Assembly: GCF_009769735.1 (NCBI RefSeq)
Contig: NZ_WSRO01000002.1
Location: 7,675,001 to 7,739,000 of the forward strand
Reading direction: 5' to 3'
From: Streptomyces sp. BA2
Lineage (GTDB): Bacteria; Actinomycetota; Actinomycetes; Streptomycetales; Streptomycetaceae
DNA: 64,000 nt
The notes below the pieces were generated by a model. That model did no database searches, was not told where the DNA came from, and worked only from the letters and a program-made list of their open reading frames with translations. Position 1 is the stretch's first letter; the number at the start of each line of letters is the position of its first letter. Below are positions 15,882-22,974 of this stretch, one piece after another. The position numbers and the translations under genes are program-made.

Positions 15882-16763
15882 CTAGGCCCGCTGACGCCGC
15901 CGGTGCAGCCGGTCGCCGCCCGCGAGGATCGATGCCGCGAGCGCGTCCGCCGCGCCCTGCGCCGATGCCCGCGGCTCCCCGTGCAGGAGTACGAAGTCGA
16001 CCGCGCCGAGCTCCGGAAGGCCCGCCCGCTCCGGGACACGGACCAGGCCCGGCGGGATCAGGCCGTGCGAGTGCGCCATCACGCCGAGGCCCGCGCGGGC
16101 GGCGGCCACCAGGCCGTTCAGGCTGCCGCTCGTGCAGGCGATCCGCCAGGCGCGGCCGCGCCGCTCCAGGGCTTCGAGGGCGAGGGCGCGGCTGATGCCG
16201 GGCGGCGGGAACACGATGAGCGGCACCGGCTTCTCGGGGTCGAGGCGCAGCCGTTCGGCGCCGATCCAGACCAGCTCGTCGTGCCAGACCAGCTCGCCGC
16301 GCGGGTCCTCGGGGCGCCGCTTGGCCAGGACCAGATCGAGCTTGCCCGCGTCCAGCTTCTCGTGCAGCGTGCCGGACAGCTCGACCGTCAGCTCCAGGTC
16401 CACGTCCGGGTGGTCGTGCCGGAACGACTCCAGGATGTCGGTGAGCCGGGTCAGGACGAAGTCCTCCGAGGCGCCGAACCGCAGCCGCCCGCCGAGCCGC
16501 GTCCCGGTGAAGAACGCCGTCGCCTGCTCGTGCACCTCCAGGATCCGCCGGGCGAAGCCGAGCATCGCCTCGCCGTCCTCGGTCAGCTCCACCGAGTGTG
16601 TGTCGCGCGCGAAGAGCTGGCGCCCGGTGGCGTCCTCCAGGCGGCGCACGTGCTGGCTCACCGTGGACTGCCGCAGACCCAGACGCCGGGCGGCCTGCGT
16701 GAAGCTCAACGTCTGGGCCACCGCGAGGAACGTACGGAGCTGGGCGGGGTCGTACATGCTCAC
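15882..16763 (-). CDS. LysR-family transcriptional regulator
   Basis: A 293-residue LTTR. The N-terminal helix-turn-helix is LRTFLAVAQTLSFTQAARRL followed by STVSQHVRRLE (residues about 9-50), then a two-lobe effector domain. The start may be the GTG at 16763 or the ATG at 16757; no clear ribosome site separates them. It ends six bases from the convergent Lrp gene and is divergent from the SBF carrier, the usual arrangement for an LTTR and its target. Confidence 0.9.
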   Translation of the reverse strand: MSMYDPAQLRTFLAVAQTLSFTQAARRLGLRQSTVSQHVRRLEDATGRQLFARDTHSVELTEDGEAMLGFARRILEVHEQATAFFTGTRLGGRLRFGASEDFVLTRLTDILESFRHDHPDVDLELTVELSGTLHEKLDAGKLDLVLAKRRPEDPRGELVWHDELVWIGAERLRLDPEKPVPLIVFPPPGISRALALEALERRGRAWRIACTSGSLNGLVAAARAGLGVMAHSHGLIPPGLVRVPERAGLPELGAVDFVLLHGEPRASAQGAADALAASILAGGDRLHRRRQRA

Positions 16764-16802
16764 AAGGTTATCGCGGAACGTGATGACAGTCAGAGCGGTA
16801 TC

Positions 16803-16813
16803 CGGGATTCCCG
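16803..16813. promoter_or_regulatory. Small dyad in the LysR/carrier divergent region
   Basis: CGGGATTCCCG is a perfect 5-1-5 inverted repeat in the 110-base region between the LysR gene and the SBF carrier. It could be an LTTR binding site, though it is shorter than the usual T-n11-A box. Confidence 0.3.
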
Positions 16814-16873
16814 ATCGCGGTGATCAGGAGGATCATCGAGAGAGCACGACATGAACCGAACCGATGGAGCGAA

Positions 16874-17914
16874 GTGAAACGCCCGAGCTGGCCCACCTGG
16901 ATGCCGATCGACCCCTACATCCTGGCGTTGCTCGGCACAGTGGGCATCGCCGCGCTGCTGCCCGCGCGCGGCGTGGGCGCCGACATCGCGGGCGGGGCGT
17001 CGACCGGGGCCGTGGCGCTCCTGTTCTTCCTCTACGGAGCACGGCTCTCCACCCGTGAGGCACTGGACGGGCTCAAGCACTGGCGGCTCCATGTCACCGT
17101 CCTCGCCTGTACGTTCCTTGTCTTCCCGCTGCTCGGGCTCGCGGCGAAGGGCCTCGTTCCGTACGTCCTGACGCCCGCTCTCTACAGTGGGTTCCTCTTC
17201 CTGACGCTCGTGCCGTCCACGATCCAGTCGTCGATCGCCTTCACCTCCATGGCACGCGGCAACGTGCCCGCGGCGATCTGCGCGGGCTCCTTCTCCTCGC
17301 TCGCCGGCATCGTCCTCACGCCGCTGCTCGCGGCCGCCCTGCTCGGCAGCAGCGGGGGCGGATTCTCCGCCGACTCGGTCCTGAAGATCGTGCTCCAGCT
17401 CCTCGTGCCGTTCCTCGCCGGTCAGGTCCTGCGCCGGTGGATCGGCGGCTTCATCGCACGGCACAAGAAGGTGCTGAGCCTTGTCGACCGGGGCTCGATC
17501 CTGCTCGTCGTCTACACCGCGTTCAGCGAGGGCATGGTGCAGGGCATCTGGCACCAGGTGACGCCGCTGCGCCTCGGCGCGCTGCTCGGCGTGGAGGCGG
17601 TGCTGCTCGCCGTGATGCTCGCCCTCACCTGGTACGGGGCCAAGAAGATGGGCTTCGGCCGCGAGGACCGCATCGCCATCCAGTTCGCCGGGTCGAAGAA
17701 GTCCCTCGCGGCCGGACTGCCCATGGCGAGCGTCCTGTTCGGGGCGCATGCCTCGCTCGCCGTGCTGCCGCTGATGCTCTTCCACCAGATGCAGCTGATG
17801 GTCTGCGCGGTGATCGCCAAGCGCCGCTCGCGCGACGCGCAGGACTTCGTCACTGAGCCGTCGCGAGGCGAAGAGACACGAACCGCGGTCGGTACAGGGA
17901 CACGTTCCGGCTGA
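16874..17914 (+). CDS. Bile acid:sodium symporter-family carrier
   Basis: A 346-residue membrane protein of the SBF-like family (PF13593 type), with about ten hydrophobic helices from DPYILALLGTVGIAALL to SLAVLPLMLFHQMQ. Conserved polar segments include LVPSTIQSSIAFT and IQFAGSKKSLAAGLPMA. Such carriers move organic anions with sodium; the substrate is unknown. The GTG at 16874 has GGAG close upstream; an upstream GTG at 16820 would add 18 unlike residues. Its last 65 bases overlap the convergent DUF4185-like gene. Confidence 0.85.
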   Translation: MKRPSWPTWMPIDPYILALLGTVGIAALLPARGVGADIAGGASTGAVALLFFLYGARLSTREALDGLKHWRLHVTVLACTFLVFPLLGLAAKGLVPYVLTPALYSGFLFLTLVPSTIQSSIAFTSMARGNVPAAICAGSFSSLAGIVLTPLLAAALLGSSGGGFSADSVLKIVLQLLVPFLAGQVLRRWIGGFIARHKKVLSLVDRGSILLVVYTAFSEGMVQGIWHQVTPLRLGALLGVEAVLLAVMLALTWYGAKKMGFGREDRIAIQFAGSKKSLAAGLPMASVLFGAHASLAVLPLMLFHQMQLMVCAVIAKRRSRDAQDFVTEPSRGEETRTAVGTGTRSG

Positions 17915-19109
17915 CGTTCGCCTGCGCGCTCGCGGGCGCCGCGTCCAGCCAGTTGACGTCGTAACTGAGCAGCAGCCGCCCGTTCCCGCTGAGCGCGGGA
18001 TGCGCCTGGGGGTTGTACGCGGCCATGTCCTGCTCGGCCGAGCCGTCCTTCGGCAGAGGCGGCGCGAAACCCTTCGCGGGACCGTGCCAGGGGCCGGTGG
18101 GCGAGCACGCCCAGTAGGAGGTCACGGTGGTCAGGCCCTCGGTGCCCGCGGCCATGGTGAACAGGACGTACGTCCCCTTCACGCGCACCACCGTGAACGC
18201 GCTGCCCACACCCTTGCGTTCACCGTCACCGAGGACGGACCGCGGCTTCCCGGACCCGGTCCAGTCCTCGCCGTCCCAGTACCGCCACGCGCCGGGCTCC
18301 GCAAGCCTGCCTTTGGGGACGCGCGCCACGTAGGCGTGCGATGCGGGGCGCGCGACGGCCTTGCCGTCGTTGCCGCCGAAGACGTACGTCCAGTCGCCGT
18401 CGTCGACCGTCGTCGTGCCGTACAGGACGCGCTTGTCGAGGTCCCGCACGGCACTCTGGTCGGAGACCTTGACGATGCCCTCGACGCGCAGGTCGGGCAG
18501 GGAGAGCGTGGCGACCTCCGTGGCGGTCGGCACTCCGTAGATCCACGGGCCCGTGCCGGTGGCGCGGGTCCACAGCAGGACGCGTACGACCTTGTCGGAC
18601 GAGCCGGGGGAGCGGGGCTCCACCTTCGCGGCGACCGGCCAGCGCCACTGCTGCGGCGCCGGGTCGGGGAAGAGCGGGGCTGGCAGGGTGCGCTGCAACG
18701 TGCCCGAACGCGACATCACCACGGCCGAGTTGCGCACCATGGGCGCGGTCGCGTCGCGCCAGGTGTGGGGCTGGCCCGCAGGGTTGGGCGGGGCATGCAC
18801 CTGGCCGAGGAAGGTGTCGGAGAACAGCCAAAGCAGCCGCCCGTCCGGCAGGCGCACCGAATGCGTGCCGTCGCCGCCGGTCCAGTCGTCCGCCCGCGCC
18901 GTGTCGTCGCCGTAGCGGGCGAACGCCCCGGTGACCTTGTCGTCGGCGGTCCAGGACGAGACGGTGCGCGCCTGGCATGCGTCGCCGCCCTCCCGGTCGT
19001 CGTCCGGGAGGGCGGTGAGCAGCACGGCCGCGCAGGCCAGGGCGAGCAGCAGGACGAGCCACGTCCTGCGCGCGCCCCAGCCACGGCGTTGACCTTGGTC
19101 GGCGGACAC
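17850..19109 (-). CDS. Membrane-anchored/secreted DUF4185-like beta-propeller protein
   Basis: A 419-residue protein with one N-terminal hydrophobic segment (RRTWLVLLLALACAAVLL, residues about 15-32) acting as signal or anchor. The rest resembles the DUF4185/DUF5005 five-blade propeller (LLWLFSDTFLGQV, YVFGGNDGK, WACSPTGPWHGP), a fold related to glycoside hydrolases. The GTG at 19109 lies 10 bases after the sialidase stop, so both are probably one transcript. A role with surface or host-like glycans is suggested by that neighbour. The 3' end overlaps the SBF carrier on the other strand by 65 bases. Confidence 0.75.
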   Translation of the reverse strand: MSADQGQRRGWGARRTWLVLLLALACAAVLLTALPDDDREGGDACQARTVSSWTADDKVTGAFARYGDDTARADDWTGGDGTHSVRLPDGRLLWLFSDTFLGQVHAPPNPAGQPHTWRDATAPMVRNSAVVMSRSGTLQRTLPAPLFPDPAPQQWRWPVAAKVEPRSPGSSDKVVRVLLWTRATGTGPWIYGVPTATEVATLSLPDLRVEGIVKVSDQSAVRDLDKRVLYGTTTVDDGDWTYVFGGNDGKAVARPASHAYVARVPKGRLAEPGAWRYWDGEDWTGSGKPRSVLGDGERKGVGSAFTVVRVKGTYVLFTMAAGTEGLTTVTSYWACSPTGPWHGPAKGFAPPLPKDGSAEQDMAAYNPQAHPALSGNGRLLLSYDVNWLDAAPASAQANVSRNVSLYRPRFVSLRLATAQ

Positions 19110-19119
19110 GTGCGGGACG

Positions 19120-21018
19120 TTAGTTGCTCCCGCGGATGTGGTCCATGGGGAGCCATGCGACGGTGTCCCGCGTCACAGGGGCCTTGGACGCGCCGTCCCC
19201 GCCGAGGGAGGCCAGCTCGGCATCGCTCAACGCACGGTCGAAGACGCGTACTTCGTCGATAGCTCCGGCGAAGTGAGCGCGGCTGTCGACCCGTTGGCCG
19301 ACGTGGAAGCCGTACCCGGAAGTGCGGGTGACCGTGCCCGGCACGTCCGCGGTGGTGATCCGCGTGCCGTCGACGGACATCGTCAACTGGCCCCCGCCAC
19401 GGCGCAGCGCGATGTGGTGCCACTGGCCGTCGTTGTAGGCGCCCGTGGTGCGCACGGACGCGGACTTCGGGGGAGCGGTGCCTTCACGCGTGGTGATCAG
19501 GCCCGTGAGGCGGTTGCTCGCGGGCTCGCCGCGCAGCCACACCTGCGGCTGGTTGGTGCCGATGCCGCCCATCCAGAGCAGCGGCTGTTCACCGCTGGTC
19601 GCGGAGTAACGGAACCACAGGGAGGCCGTGAAGTCCTTCTTGCCGAGCGGGAGTTGACTGCGGAAGGGCAGGCGTACGGCGTCGTTCGTGCCGTCGAAGG
19701 CGATGGCCTTGCCGAACCGGCCCTCGGTGGTGGACGCCCCGCCGAGCACGGCCGCCGCCTTCGCGCGCGGCGCGCGGTCGCCGGCCGTCGGGTCCGGGCC
19801 GCGGCGCGGCTGCAGCCAGTCCTCGGTGAAGCGCGCGAAGCGGATCTCGTCGCGCGCGTCGACCGCCCCGCCCTCGTACATCAGGCCCACGTGCTCGCTG
19901 TCGGCCCGCACCATGTCCGAGTAGCCGGACCAGTCCGTGGTGACCGTGGTGCCGCGGTCCACGCTGTCCCAGGTGCGGCCGCCGTCGTAGGACGAGCGGA
20001 TCTGCATCGTGCGGCGGCGGTCGGGGTCGCCGGGGCAGGCGAGCAGCATCCGCTTGCCGAACTGGAGCGTGGATCCCTGCACTTGGGGCGTGTAGAGATC
20101 GGGAATGGCCTTGAACGGTGCGACGAAGGAATCACCCCCGTCGCGGCTGACCGTGTGGGTGCGATGCCCGAGGTCGGTGCCGTCCTGCTCGCGCCCGCTG
20201 ACGTAGACCGCCCCGTCCGGGCGCTCCGTGATGGTCATCTCCGACGGCTTCTGCCGGAACGTGCCGTCGGCCGGTATCGGGTACGAATCCTTGGCGCCGA
20301 TCCGCCAGTTGTCGCCGCCGTCGTCGCTGACGATCAGGGCCGCGTGGTTCGCGGTGACCCGACTGCCGTTCCACGTCTCGGTGTTGACGGTGAAGACGAG
20401 CCGCCCCGCGTGCTTGCCACGGGTCAGCTGGAGACCGTGCACGGGCCCGGTCGCGTACCAGGAGTTCCAGTCCTTCGGCAGGATCTGGTCGCTCAGGTCG
20501 CGCGGCGCCGACCAGCTGCGGCCGTCGTCGTCGCTGTACTGGAGGTGTGGGGTGCGGTCGCACGGTATGGCGCAGTTCTGTCCGTCCGTGCGGCCCGTGT
20601 TGTACGTCTCCGCGAGAATGATGCGGCCGGTCCTGCGGTCCACGATCGGCGCGGGATTTCCGTGGGTGTCGCCCGCGCCCTCGTTCACGACCTGGAGCGG
20701 GCTCCACGTGCGGCCGCCGTCGTGCGACCGCTTGACGACGATGTCTATGTCGCCCGCGTCGCTGCAGTCGTTCACCCGCCCCTCGGCGAAGGCGAGGAGC
20801 GTGCCCTTCACCGTCTTCACCACCGCGGGAATGCGGTAGCAGGCGTACCCGGGGTCCTGCGAGGCCTTGAAAAGCACCTGCTGCTCGAACCCCGCCGCAC
20901 GGGCGTCCGGCGCCGCCTGCGCCGCGGGCCCGGGGACCAGTGCCCCCAAGGCGACGACGGCTAAGGCGGCCGTGGCGGTGCGGAGCGATCTGAGGCGTAC
21001 ATGGAGAGCTGATGGCAT
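19120..21018 (-). CDS. Secreted exo-alpha-sialidase with LamG-like domain
   Basis: A 632-residue exported enzyme that removes terminal sialic acid from glycans. A signal peptide ends near PAAQAAPDA. The six-blade sialidase domain (about residues 45-410) shows the RIP motif (CYRIPAVV) and several Asp boxes: SHDGGRTW, SDDDGRSW, SDDGGDNW, SRDGGDSF and SYDGGRTW. A C-terminal concanavalin/LamG-type sugar-binding module (about 435-615) has DFTASLWFRYS and GAIDEVRVFDRALSDAEL. The ATG at 21018 has GAAGGGT about 12 bases away; a GTG at 21030 is the alternative. It heads a two-gene operon with the DUF4185-like gene. Confidence 0.92.
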   Translation of the reverse strand: MPSALHVRLRSLRTATAALAVVALGALVPGPAAQAAPDARAAGFEQQVLFKASQDPGYACYRIPAVVKTVKGTLLAFAEGRVNDCSDAGDIDIVVKRSHDGGRTWSPLQVVNEGAGDTHGNPAPIVDRRTGRIILAETYNTGRTDGQNCAIPCDRTPHLQYSDDDGRSWSAPRDLSDQILPKDWNSWYATGPVHGLQLTRGKHAGRLVFTVNTETWNGSRVTANHAALIVSDDGGDNWRIGAKDSYPIPADGTFRQKPSEMTITERPDGAVYVSGREQDGTDLGHRTHTVSRDGGDSFVAPFKAIPDLYTPQVQGSTLQFGKRMLLACPGDPDRRRTMQIRSSYDGGRTWDSVDRGTTVTTDWSGYSDMVRADSEHVGLMYEGGAVDARDEIRFARFTEDWLQPRRGPDPTAGDRAPRAKAAAVLGGASTTEGRFGKAIAFDGTNDAVRLPFRSQLPLGKKDFTASLWFRYSATSGEQPLLWMGGIGTNQPQVWLRGEPASNRLTGLITTREGTAPPKSASVRTTGAYNDGQWHHIALRRGGGQLTMSVDGTRITTADVPGTVTRTSGYGFHVGQRVDSRAHFAGAIDEVRVFDRALSDAELASLGGDGASKAPVTRDTVAWLPMDHIRGSN

Positions 21019-21045
21019 GGCGCGGCCCACCCTTCAAGGTGACTG

Positions 21046-21067
21046 GACATCCTGACATCCCACGTCC
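21046..21067 (-). promoter_or_regulatory. Tandem GACATCC repeats upstream of sialidase
   Basis: GACATCC at 21046 and again at 21054, then ACGTCC at 21062, an 8-base period within 50 bases of the sialidase start. They may be an operator; no regulator can be assigned. Confidence 0.35.
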
Positions 21068-21210
21068 AACGTTCGCGCCTCAGACGCTACTTGGACGGTT
21101 CGACACCCCACAAGAAGCGTGCGTGGCACGAATGGACGCGGCCTGGTCAGGGGCCGGAACCCGTTCAGGGCACCAAGGGAGCGGGACCGGGACCCCGCCG
21201 GCGCAGGGGG

Positions 21211-21254
21211 CGCTCCCCGCCGGCCGGGGCCCCGCCGCCGTGCAGCGGGGAGCG
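21211..21254 (-). terminator. Terminator after fdhD
   Basis: CGCTCCCCGC at 21211-21220 pairs with GCGGGGAGCG at 21245-21254. The 24-base loop is itself GC-rich and can fold. It lies immediately downstream of the fdhD stop on the minus strand. Confidence 0.55.
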
Positions 21255-21259
21255 GCCGG

Positions 21260-22108
21260 TCAGCCCTGGGAGGCCGCGGCCCGCACGGCGATCCGGTGCT
21301 CGCCCGCGTACACGTTCATGGAGGAGCCGCGCAGGAAGCCGACCAGCGTCAGGCCCGTCTCGGCGGCCAGATCGACGGCGAGGGAGGACGGCGCGGAGAC
21401 CGCGGCGAGCATCGGAATGCCCGCCATCACCGCCTTCTGCGCCAGCTCGAACGAGGCGCGTCCCGAGACCAGGAGCACCGCCCGCGACAGGGGCAGCCTG
21501 CCGGTCTGGAGGGCGCGCCCGACGAGCTTGTCGACCGCGTTGTGGCGGCCCACGTCCTCCCGTATGTCGAGGAGCTCGCCGTCCTCGGAGAACAGCGCGG
21601 CCGCGTGCAGGCCCCCGGTCCGGTCGAAGACCCGCTGTGCCGCGCGCAGCCGGTCGGGGAGGCACGCGAGCAGCTCGGTCCCGAGCCGGACCGGGGGAGT
21701 GTCGGAGATCGGGAACCGCGCCGTCGTCCGGACCGCGTCCAGGCTCGCCTTGCCGCACAGGCCGCACGACGAGGTGGTGTAGACGTTGCGCTCAAGGGTG
21801 ATGTCGGGCAGGACGAGCCCCGGGGCGGTCTTCACGTCGACCACGTTGTATGTGTTCGAGCCGTCCGCCGTCGCCCCGGCGCAGTAGACGATGGACTGGA
21901 GCTCGTCCGCCGAGCCGAGCACCCCCTCGCTCACGAGGAACCCCGCCGCGAGCGCGAAGTCGTCGCCCGGTGTGCGCATGGTGATGGCGAGGGGGTTGCC
22001 GTTGAGCCGGATCTCCAGCGGCTCCTCCGCGACGAGGGTGTCGGGCCGCTCGCTGACGGCCCCGTCCCTGATGCGGATGACGCGGCGGCGCTCCGTGACT
22101 CGTCCCAT
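21260..22108 (-). CDS. fdhD: Formate dehydrogenase sulfurtransferase FdhD
   Basis: A 282-residue chaperone that carries sulfur from a desulfurase to the molybdenum cofactor and is required for active formate dehydrogenase. The CxxC sulfur-relay motif is Cys115 and Cys118 (SSCGLCGKASLD). The GRHNAVDKLVGRAL and LVSGRASFELAQKA segments are family hallmarks. It is the last gene of the formate dehydrogenase operon, five bases after the Fe-S subunit, which supports the identity of the whole operon. Confidence 0.95.
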   Translation of the reverse strand: MGRVTERRRVIRIRDGAVSERPDTLVAEEPLEIRLNGNPLAITMRTPGDDFALAAGFLVSEGVLGSADELQSIVYCAGATADGSNTYNVVDVKTAPGLVLPDITLERNVYTTSSCGLCGKASLDAVRTTARFPISDTPPVRLGTELLACLPDRLRAAQRVFDRTGGLHAAALFSEDGELLDIREDVGRHNAVDKLVGRALQTGRLPLSRAVLLVSGRASFELAQKAVMAGIPMLAAVSAPSSLAVDLAAETGLTLVGFLRGSSMNVYAGEHRIAVRAAASQG

Positions 22109-22113
22109 GTCGA

Positions 22114-22974
22114 TCAGTCCCGGTTCTGTACGTGCTGGTAGCCGAAACGGCCCTTGATGCAGAGGTTGCCGTGGGTCACCGGATTGTCGTGCGGTGAGGT
22201 GACCTTCACGATGTCATTGTCCTGCACGTGCAGGGTCAGATTGCAGCCGACTCCGCAGTACGCGCACACCGTCGTCGTCTCGGTCTGCCGCTCCTCGTCC
22301 CAGGTCCCCGCGGCCCGCATGTCGAACTCCGACTTGAAGCTGAGGGCTCCGGTCGGGCAGACCTCGATGCAGTTCCCGCAGTACACGCACGCGGAGTCGG
22401 TCAGCGGTCCGTCGTGCTCGACGGCGATCCGGGCGTCGAAGCCGCGGCCCACCACGGAGATGGCGAACGTGTTCTGCCACTGGTCACCGCAGGCGTCGAC
22501 GCACTTGTAGCAGAGGATGCACTTGTCGTAGTCGCGTACGTAGAGGTCGTTGTCGACCCTGGGCTCCTCGTTCAGCCGGGCTGCGTCCGGGCCGAAGCGG
22601 TCGGGCTTGGCCTCGTACTCCTTGAGCCAGCCCGCGACCTTCGGGGTTGTCGACAGGTCGACGGACGAGGCGAGGAGTTCGAGCACGACCTTCCGGCTGT
22701 GCCGGGTGCGCTCGGTGTCGGTGAGGACGGTCATGCCCGGCTCGGCGCGGCGAGAGCAGGCCGGGGCGAGGGTACGGGCGCCCTCGACCTCCACGACACA
22801 CACCCGGCAGGCGTTCTTCGGGGTGAGCGTGTCGCCCTCGCAGAGGGTCGGGACGTCCTTGCCCGCGGCCCGGCAGGCGTCCAGGATGGTCGATCCCTCG
22901 GGCACTCTGGCGTTCTGCCCGTCCAGCGTGAACTCGACGAGACGGCGTGGGATTCCCAGCGGTACGGCGGTCAC
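22114..22974 (-). CDS. Formate dehydrogenase Fe-S subunit (NuoG N-terminal type plus Mo-domain 4Fe-4S segment)
   Basis: A 286-residue electron-transfer protein. In order: a 2Fe-2S ferredoxin domain (ILDACRAAGKDVPTLC, KNACRVCVVEVEG), a His-Cys cluster region, two 4Fe-4S motifs (CILCYKCVDACGD; CVYCGNCIEVCPTGAL), and at the C-terminus the CAYCGVGCNL...GNLCIKGR segment. That last piece is the N-terminal 4Fe-4S domain of the catalytic subunit in ordinary formate dehydrogenases. Here it has been moved to this chain, so the catalytic subunit lacks it. The GTG at 22974 overlaps the stop of the NuoE/F gene. Confidence 0.9.
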   Translation of the reverse strand: MTAVPLGIPRRLVEFTLDGQNARVPEGSTILDACRAAGKDVPTLCEGDTLTPKNACRVCVVEVEGARTLAPACSRRAEPGMTVLTDTERTRHSRKVVLELLASSVDLSTTPKVAGWLKEYEAKPDRFGPDAARLNEEPRVDNDLYVRDYDKCILCYKCVDACGDQWQNTFAISVVGRGFDARIAVEHDGPLTDSACVYCGNCIEVCPTGALSFKSEFDMRAAGTWDEERQTETTTVCAYCGVGCNLTLHVQDNDIVKVTSPHDNPVTHGNLCIKGRFGYQHVQNRD

